Shown: positions 5,597 through 6,252 of the stretch, piece after piece
How the letters are laid out: every line of letters starts with the position of its first letter
Numbering within the stretch: position 1 is the stretch's first letter
Source of the DNA: a bacterium
Lineage (GTDB): Bacteria; Desulfobacterota; Anaeroferrophillalia; Anaeroferrophillales; Anaeroferrophillaceae
Direction of reading: 5' to 3'
Assembly: GCA_029940125.1 (NCBI GenBank)
Contig: JAOZRP010000149.1
Location: forward strand, 1 to 6,252
DNA length: 6,252 nucleotides
The notes under the pieces: model-generated
Told to the model about the DNA's origin: nothing
The model's database searches: none
Seen by the model: only the letters and a program-made list of their open reading frames with translations
Program-made: the position numbers and the translations under genes

Positions 5597-5626
5597 AGGG
5601 TGCCGCCCTGTTTTTTGATTCAGGGC
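5597..5626 (+). promoter_or_regulatory. Attenuator-like alternative hairpins in the GNAT leader
   Basis: Hairpin A pairs AGGGT (5597-5601) with GCCCT (5605-5609), followed one base later by T6 (5611-5616), like a short intrinsic terminator. Hairpin B pairs GCCCTG (5605-5610) with CAGGGC (5621-5626) and places the T run in its loop. They share bases 5605-5609 and exclude each other. A third option, GCGGC (5585-5589) with GCCGC (5602-5606), could strengthen the terminator form. The ribosome site and start codon lie downstream, so termination here would silence the gene. Function is inferred. Confidence 0.35.
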
Positions 5627-5666
5627 CGCTTCATGCCGGCCGGAGTGTTATTGGATGGAGGATTGA

Positions 5667-6227
5667 ATGAATCTGAAAGTGTATCGTAAGTTTGTCCATA
5701 CCGGGAACCGGCGGCGGATATTGATCCGGCCGATGGCTGCTGATGATCGTGAAGCGGTAACCTCCATGTTTTTGACGGCGTCGGACGAAGACCTGCGCTT
5801 CCTGTACGACGATGTCCGGGACCCGGAGATTATTGCCTCCTGGTTTGAAAATCTTGACTATGACAAGGTCATGCCGCTGCTGGCCCTGCACAACGATAAA
5901 CTGGTCGGCGACGCCACCCTGCACCTGCAGCGCGGGGCGTTGCGTCACGTGGGCGAACTGCGCATTTTCCTGACCAGGGAATTCCGCGGGGTCGGCCTGG
6001 GTTCCCTGCTGCTCAAGGAGCTGATCCAGTTGGGCGGCAGCCTCGGCCTGCGCTTTTTGGTGGCCCAGGTGGTTTCGGATCAGATTTCGGTGATCAAGGC
6101 TTTCCGCAAACTGGGCTTCAAGCGCCAGGCGGAGCTGGATGATTTTTTCATGGAAAGCGATGGCAAGCTCCATGATGTTTCGATTATGGTGTATTCATTG
6201 TCCGATGACCAGGAATATACCTTCTAA
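5667..6227 (+). CDS. GNAT family N-acetyltransferase
   Basis: This 186-aa protein has the Gcn5-related acetyltransferase fold, which transfers an acetyl group from acetyl-CoA to an amine of a small molecule or protein. Visible parts are a short basic N-terminal extension, the fold start ILIRPMAADDREAV (18-31), a DEDLRFLYDDVRDPE block (40-54), strand VGDATLHLQ (80-88), and motif A with HVGELRIFLTREFRGVGLGSLLLKEL (94-119), in which R107-G-V-G-L-G112 binds the CoA pyrophosphate. Motif B is near SVIKAFRKLGFKRQ (141-154). The 'LDYDKVMPLLAL...VGDATLH' pattern resembles an uncharacterised GNAT group I associate with deltaproteobacterial genomes; the substrate is unknown. GGAGGA (5657-5662) five bases before the ATG at 5667 fixes the start. 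It is transcribed divergently from the thiamine-binding protein/nitrilase pair, and regulation through the long leader is possible. Confidence 0.9.
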   Translation: MNLKVYRKFVHTGNRRRILIRPMAADDREAVTSMFLTASDEDLRFLYDDVRDPEIIASWFENLDYDKVMPLLALHNDKLVGDATLHLQRGALRHVGELRIFLTREFRGVGLGSLLLKELIQLGGSLGLRFLVAQVVSDQISVIKAFRKLGFKRQAELDDFFMESDGKLHDVSIMVYSLSDDQEYTF

Positions 6228-6229
6228 GA

Positions 6230-6244
6230 CGGGCTTAAGGCCCG
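6230..6244 (+). terminator. Hairpin just after the GNAT stop, terminator stem candidate
   Basis: CGGGC (6230-6234) pairs with GCCCG (6240-6244) around loop TTAAG, starting two bases after the TAA at 6225-6227. The position suits a terminator, but no T run follows within the 8 bases left in the window, so the call is incomplete. Confidence 0.35.
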
Positions 6245-6252
6245 CAACCCAA

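Noticed and set aside
5547..5597. 16-codon frame MFFIIENEWVMTARRG with GGAG just upstream
   Set aside because: It starts upstream of and across the predicted -10 box, so it would not be on the predicted transcript; length and spacing (3 bases) are within chance.
5453..5666. TPP riboswitch upstream of the thiamine-binding protein or the GNAT gene
   Set aside because: The conserved CTGAGA and pyrimidine-sensor helix motifs are absent, and the minus-strand leader is only about 40 bases.

Overview
The window reads as an ordinary GC-rich bacterial chromosome segment with six complete protein genes, one fragment at the left edge and two informative non-coding stretches. Gene content (rarA next to uvrC, a lone rmlD, an MTH1187-type thiamine-binding protein, a nitrilase and a GNAT enzyme) and protein style look Gram-negative. 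I would guess Desulfobacterota (former Deltaproteobacteria), but this is an impression from protein similarity, not a proven placement. No rRNA, tRNA, CRISPR array, phage gene or transposase gene is visible.

Left block (1-3227, + strand): a short C-terminal reading frame, possibly of a membrane protein, runs to 86 and abuts rarA (replication-associated AAA+ ATPase). rarA is followed after one base by uvrC (nucleotide excision repair endonuclease). These two form a DNA-repair/replication-restart operon. All catalytic motifs of both proteins are intact, including the UvrC GIY-YIG residues, four cysteines matching the known Fe-S ligands, and the RNase H-like acidic residues.

Non-coding stretch 3228-3467: this holds a possible uvrC terminator, a weak promoter candidate, degenerate GCTGACAG-type repeats, and a 38-base near-perfect palindrome (3373-3410). 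The palindrome is flanked by degenerate 17-base direct repeats and looks like a REP-like or miniature mobile palindrome. It is followed by rmlD (dTDP-4-dehydrorhamnose reductase, + strand), the last enzyme of dTDP-L-rhamnose synthesis. Its partners rmlA, rmlB and rmlC are not in the window.

Right block: rmlD converges with a minus-strand pair across only 15 bases. A hairpin with A5 on one side and T4 on the other lies across that junction and could terminate transcription from both directions. The minus-strand pair is a small MTH1187/DUF77-type thiamine-binding protein followed by a nitrilase-superfamily amidase, overlapping as ATGA and therefore probably translationally coupled. A GNAT acetyltransferase is transcribed divergently from this pair. 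The 214-base divergent region carries two convincing sigma70-type promoters whose -35 boxes face each other only 6 bases apart. The GNAT leader also contains two mutually exclusive hairpins around a T6 run, which resembles an attenuator.

Nothing amounts to a clearly new multi-gene system. The items most worth a second look are the palindrome with flanking repeats, the shared divergent promoter region with the attenuator-like leader, and the thiamine-binding protein/nitrilase pairing.
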